Assembly (NCBI RefSeq): GCF_000719955.1
Contig: NZ_JOII01000048.1
Location: 1-34,779 of the forward strand
Origin: Streptomyces albidoflavus
GTDB lineage: Bacteria > Actinomycetota > Actinomycetes > Streptomycetales > Streptomycetaceae
Length of the DNA stretch: 34,779 nt
Direction of reading: 5' to 3'
Shown here: one piece after another, positions 32,934 through 34,779 of the stretch
Position numbering within the stretch: position 1 is the stretch's first letter
Layout of the letters: every line of letters begins with the position of its first letter
The notes under the pieces: model-generated
Database searches by the model: none
Seen by the model: the letters and a program-made list of their open reading frames with translations, nothing else
Told to the model about the DNA's origin: nothing
Translations under genes and position numbers: made by a program

Positions 32934-33007
32934 TCGGGGTGGCGGGATTTGAACCCACGACCTCTTCGTCCCGAACGAAGCGCGCTGCCAAGCTGCGCTA
33001 CACCCCG
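32934..33007 (-). tRNA. tRNA-Pro with anticodon CGG
   Basis: 74 bases. The acceptor arms CGGGGTG (33007-33001) and CACCCCG (32941-32935) pair, and A at 32934 is the discriminator. The anticodon stem CTTCG/CGAAG encloses the loop TTCGGGA, giving anticodon CGG that reads CCG, a very common codon in this genome. The T-arm GTGGG-TTCAAAT-CCCGC is standard. CCA is not encoded. This is the natural type of site for integrative elements, whose DNA would lie on the 32934 side. Confidence 0.97.
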
Positions 33008-33035
33008 ATGTCGTCCGCTTCGCGGCGACACCGTT

Positions 33036-33065
33036 ACTTTAGCGGACTGCGGGCCAGAGGCGAAA
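33036..33065 (-). promoter_or_regulatory. Candidate promoter of tRNA-Pro
   Basis: On the minus strand TTTCGC (33065-33060) and TAAAGT (33041-33036) are 18 bases apart. Transcription would start about 25 bases before the mature tRNA end. Confidence 0.5.
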
Positions 33066-33144
33066 TCCGGTTCTCGGGGGTGGTCGGGAGGTCGCGCAGG
33101 GTCAGGGGTGGCTGGTCAGCTCGGGGCTGTCCGGGTGGAGCAGG

Positions 33145-34080
33145 TCAGGTGTGGGTCTCGCGTTCCGTGAGGGTCAGGAGGGTGGCCTCGGGGGGGCAGG
33201 CGAAGCGGACCGGGGTGTAGCGGTTGGTGCCGCAGCCGGCGGAGACGTGGAGGTAGGCGGTGCGGCCGTCCTCGGTGTGGGTGGAGAGGCCCTTGACCCG
33301 GTCGGTGTCCAGGTCGCAGTTGGTGACGAGGGCGCCGTAGAAGGGGATGCAGAGCTGGCCGCCGTGGGTGTGGCCGGCCAGGATCAGGGGGTAGCCGTCG
33401 GAGGTGAAGGCGTCCAGGGTGCGCAGGTAGGGGGCGTGGACGACGGCGAGGGAGAAGTCGTCGGAGGCGGCCGGGCCGCCGGCCACGCGGGCGTAGCGGT
33501 CGCGCTTGATGTGCGGGTCGTCCAGGCCGGTGAGGCCGATGGTGTGGCCGTCGATCTTGAGGGTGCCCCGGGTGTTGGTGAGGTTGAGCCAGCCGGCCTC
33601 GTCGAAGGCGTCGCGCATCGGCTCCCACGGGTTGTGGACGGCGCCGGTGACGGGCTCGTTGCCGTTGAGGCCGTGGCGGCCCTGGAGCTTCTCGATCAGG
33701 TAGCGGCCGGGGTTGCGCAGGCGCGGGCCGTAGTAGTCGTTGGAGCCGAAGACGTAGGCGCCGGGGAACTCCATGAGCGGGCCGAGGGCGTCGAGGACCT
33801 CGGGGACGCCCTCGGGGTCGGAGAGGTTGTCCCCGGTGTTGATCACGAAGTCGGGGCGCAGGCCGGCCAGGGACTGGAGCCAGGCGCGCTTCTTGCGCTG
33901 GCCGGAGACCATGTGGATGTCGGAGACCTGGAGGACGCGCAGGGGGCGCATGCCTCGGGGGAGGACGGGGATCGTGACCCGGCGGAGCCGGAAGGAACGG
34001 GCCTCGAACCCGGCCGAGTAGGCGAGTCCGGCGGCCGCGGCCGCCGTGATTCCCAGGGGTACTCCGTATCGAGCGCGCAT
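33145..34080 (-). CDS. Membrane-anchored metallophosphoesterase
   Basis: 311 residues from the ATG at 34080; an upstream in-frame start lacks support. Residues 7-24 form a hydrophobic anchor (VPLGITAAAAAGLAYSAG), so the enzyme faces outside or is membrane-bound. The calcineurin-like metal-binding set is complete: D54 and H56 in SDIH, D84 in NTGDN, N114-D115 in GSND, the H of VVHAPY, and GHTHGGQ. Such proteins (YkuE type) cleave phosphodiesters in lipids or nucleotides. The enzyme subgroup is clear; the substrate is not. It is divergent from yqeY with only 76 bases between. GACGAT 6 bases before the ATG may be a leaderless -10. Confidence 0.94.
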   Translation of the reverse strand: MRARYGVPLGITAAAAAGLAYSAGFEARSFRLRRVTIPVLPRGMRPLRVLQVSDIHMVSGQRKKRAWLQSLAGLRPDFVINTGDNLSDPEGVPEVLDALGPLMEFPGAYVFGSNDYYGPRLRNPGRYLIEKLQGRHGLNGNEPVTGAVHNPWEPMRDAFDEAGWLNLTNTRGTLKIDGHTIGLTGLDDPHIKRDRYARVAGGPAASDDFSLAVVHAPYLRTLDAFTSDGYPLILAGHTHGGQLCIPFYGALVTNCDLDTDRVKGLSTHTEDGRTAYLHVSAGCGTNRYTPVRFACPPEATLLTLTERETHT

Positions 34081-34086
34081 GGGCTC

Positions 34087-34092
34087 ATCGTC
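34087..34092 (-). promoter_or_regulatory. Candidate leaderless -10 of the metallophosphoesterase gene
   Basis: GACGAT on the minus strand, 6 bases before the ATG at 34080. It keeps the key A2 and T6 of the TAnnnT pattern. Weak support. Confidence 0.3.
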
Positions 34093-34144
34093 GCAGACGG
34101 CGGGGGAGGGGGAAATCCGCGGGCGGCCCGGGCGGCGCACCTGA

Positions 34145-34150
34145 GACACT
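34145..34150 (+). promoter_or_regulatory. Candidate leaderless -10 of yqeY
   Basis: GACACT, 6 bases before the ATG at 34157. No ribosome site is seen before that ATG, which supports a leaderless transcript. Confidence 0.35.
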
Positions 34151-34156
34151 GACGTC

Positions 34157-34621
34157 ATGACCACGCTCAAGTCCAGGCTTCAGGAAGACCTCACCGCGGC
34201 GATTCGCGACCGCGCCGAGCTGCGTTCGGCCACGCTGCGGCTGACGCTGGCCGCGATCACCAAGGAGGAGGTCGCGGGCAAGCAGGCACGCGAGCTCTCC
34301 GACGACGAGGTGCAGAAGGTGATCGCCAAGGAGGCGAAGAAGCGCCGCGAGGCCGCGGACGCCTTCGGCCAGGCCGGCCGTACCGAGCAGGCGGAGCGGG
34401 AGAAGGCCGAGGGTGAGCTGCTCGCCGAGTACCTGCCGAAGCAGCTCTCCGACGAGGAGCTGGGCCAGATCGTCGCCCAGGCCGTCGAGGAGGCGCGTGC
34501 CGCCGGTGCCGAGGGACCGCGGGCGATGGGCCAGGTCATGAAGATCGTCAACCCGAAGGTGGCCGGCCGTGCCGAGGGCGGCCGGGTGTCGGCGCTGGTG
34601 AAGCAGCAGCTGGCGGGCTGA
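34157..34621 (+). CDS. GatB/YqeY-domain protein
   Basis: 154 residues, the usual length. The whole chain matches the family: TLKSRLQEDLTAAIRDRAELRSATLRLTLAAI, then SDDEVQKVIAKEAKKRREAADAFGQAGRTEQAEREKAEGELLAEYLPKQLSDEEL, and a C-terminal domain with MGQVMKIVNPKVAGRAEGGRVSALVKQQL. The C-terminal module is the one that in GatB contacts tRNA in the amidotransferase. Free-standing YqeY has no settled role; tRNA binding is likely. In Streptomyces, from memory, this gene and the divergent metallophosphoesterase are followed by a class A penicillin-binding protein gene. Here a transposase start appears at that point instead. Confidence 0.95.
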   Translation: MTTLKSRLQEDLTAAIRDRAELRSATLRLTLAAITKEEVAGKQARELSDDEVQKVIAKEAKKRREAADAFGQAGRTEQAEREKAEGELLAEYLPKQLSDEELGQIVAQAVEEARAAGAEGPRAMGQVMKIVNPKVAGRAEGGRVSALVKQQLAG

Positions 34622-34689
34622 GCGGTCCCGCGGAGCGGCACAGAGACGTAGGAGCAAGAGGAAGGGCGCCCCCGGTTCGTCTTCCGTTC

Positions 34690-34779
34690 TAGTGGTCGTT
34701 GCAACACCCCAGTTGAAGGGGTGCGATGGACTTCGAGATCCGGGGGAACCGGGGGCGTCCGCAGGGGCGAAAGGCTCTG
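34690..34779 (+). mobile_element. Left end of an IS30-like insertion sequence, cut by the window edge
   Basis: From about 34690 the DNA changes from the flank to a segment with the inverted repeat CACCCC/GGGGTG (34705-34723), just before a transposase start. This looks like an IS terminal region, but the exact left boundary and target duplication cannot be set because the other end is outside the window. Confidence 0.5.
34726..34779 (+). CDS. IS30-family transposase, first 18 codons
   Basis: ATG at 34726 opens MDFEIRGNRGRPQGRKAL and runs off the edge. The phrase RGNRGRP near the N-terminus is one I associate with IS30-family transposases of Streptomyces, just ahead of their helix-turn-helix. 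Only 54 bases are visible, so the assignment is tentative. No standard ribosome site precedes it, and the early codons lie in one arm of an imperfect inverted repeat (34664-34678 with 34746-34760) that could hide the start in readthrough mRNA. Confidence 0.55.
   Translation, partial: MDFEIRGNRGRPQGRKAL

Noticed and set aside
32205..33007. Second copy of the tRNA-Pro 3' end as an attachment site
   Set aside because: I found no repeat of the tRNA 3' sequence and no integrase gene in the window, so an intact integrative element cannot be claimed.

Overview
The window is chromosomal DNA of a Streptomyces, or a very close actinomycete. GC is very high, GTG and TTG starts are common, and spacers often hold long perfect hairpins. 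Most proteins are of types conserved in Streptomyces. The order YbaB, RecR, DUF5063, aspartokinase, aspartate-semialdehyde dehydrogenase, sigma factor, anti-sigma-like protein and SURF1 matches, from memory, the S. coelicolor region around SCO3610-SCO3621. Five perfect parS centromere sites place the window in the origin-proximal part of the linear chromosome.

Layout. 1-4.0 kb: a Ser/Thr kinase cut by the left edge, a helical protein of unknown function and a class III aminotransferase. 4.03-4.09 kb: a parS pair, one site at the centre of a 48-bp perfect palindrome, then a GntR/FCD regulator. 5-9.8 kb: a conserved unknown protein, a SLATT membrane protein, YbaB, RecR, a DUF5063 protein, a stand-alone EF-Tu domain II/III protein and a 75-residue protein. 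10-12.4 kb: the ask-asd operon for aspartate-family amino acids. 12.4-15.1 kb: an RNA polymerase sigma factor with a coupled transmembrane partner. 15.2-19.2 kb, minus strand: SURF1, an S9 peptidase and a CurA-type NADP-dependent reductase. 19.4-22.6 kb: two coupled membrane proteins facing a transmembrane Ser/Thr kinase. 22.68-22.76 kb: three parS sites. 22.9-25.9 kb: epoxide hydrolase, SnoaL-like protein, DUF7144 membrane protein and DUF1707 protein. 25.9-28.9 kb: an AlkZ-like winged-helix protein, a DinB protein and a divergent WYL regulator. 28.9-32.9 kb: a more variable block with an ABC exporter-type pair and a small membrane protein carrying an N-terminal RHIM/BASS-like motif, next to the 3' end of tRNA-Pro(CGG). 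33.1-34.8 kb: a membrane-anchored metallophosphoesterase, YqeY, and the first codons of an IS30-like transposase at the right edge.

How genes work together. Clear functional units are ask-asd (4-bp overlap), recR-DUF5063 (8-bp overlap), sigma/anti-sigma (4-bp overlap), the ABC permease/ATPase pair (4-bp overlap) and the two membrane proteins at 19.4-20.8 kb (4-bp overlap). Several genes have a -10-like hexamer 6-8 bases before the start codon, as expected for leaderless mRNAs. I see no CRISPR array, secondary-metabolite cluster or phage. The strongest candidates for something new are the palindrome-embedded parS, the RHIM/BASS-like membrane protein beside tRNA-Pro, the domain-stripped EF-Tu relative with a 17-bp perfect inverted repeat inside its gene, and the anti-sigma-like protein with a duplicated acidic motif.
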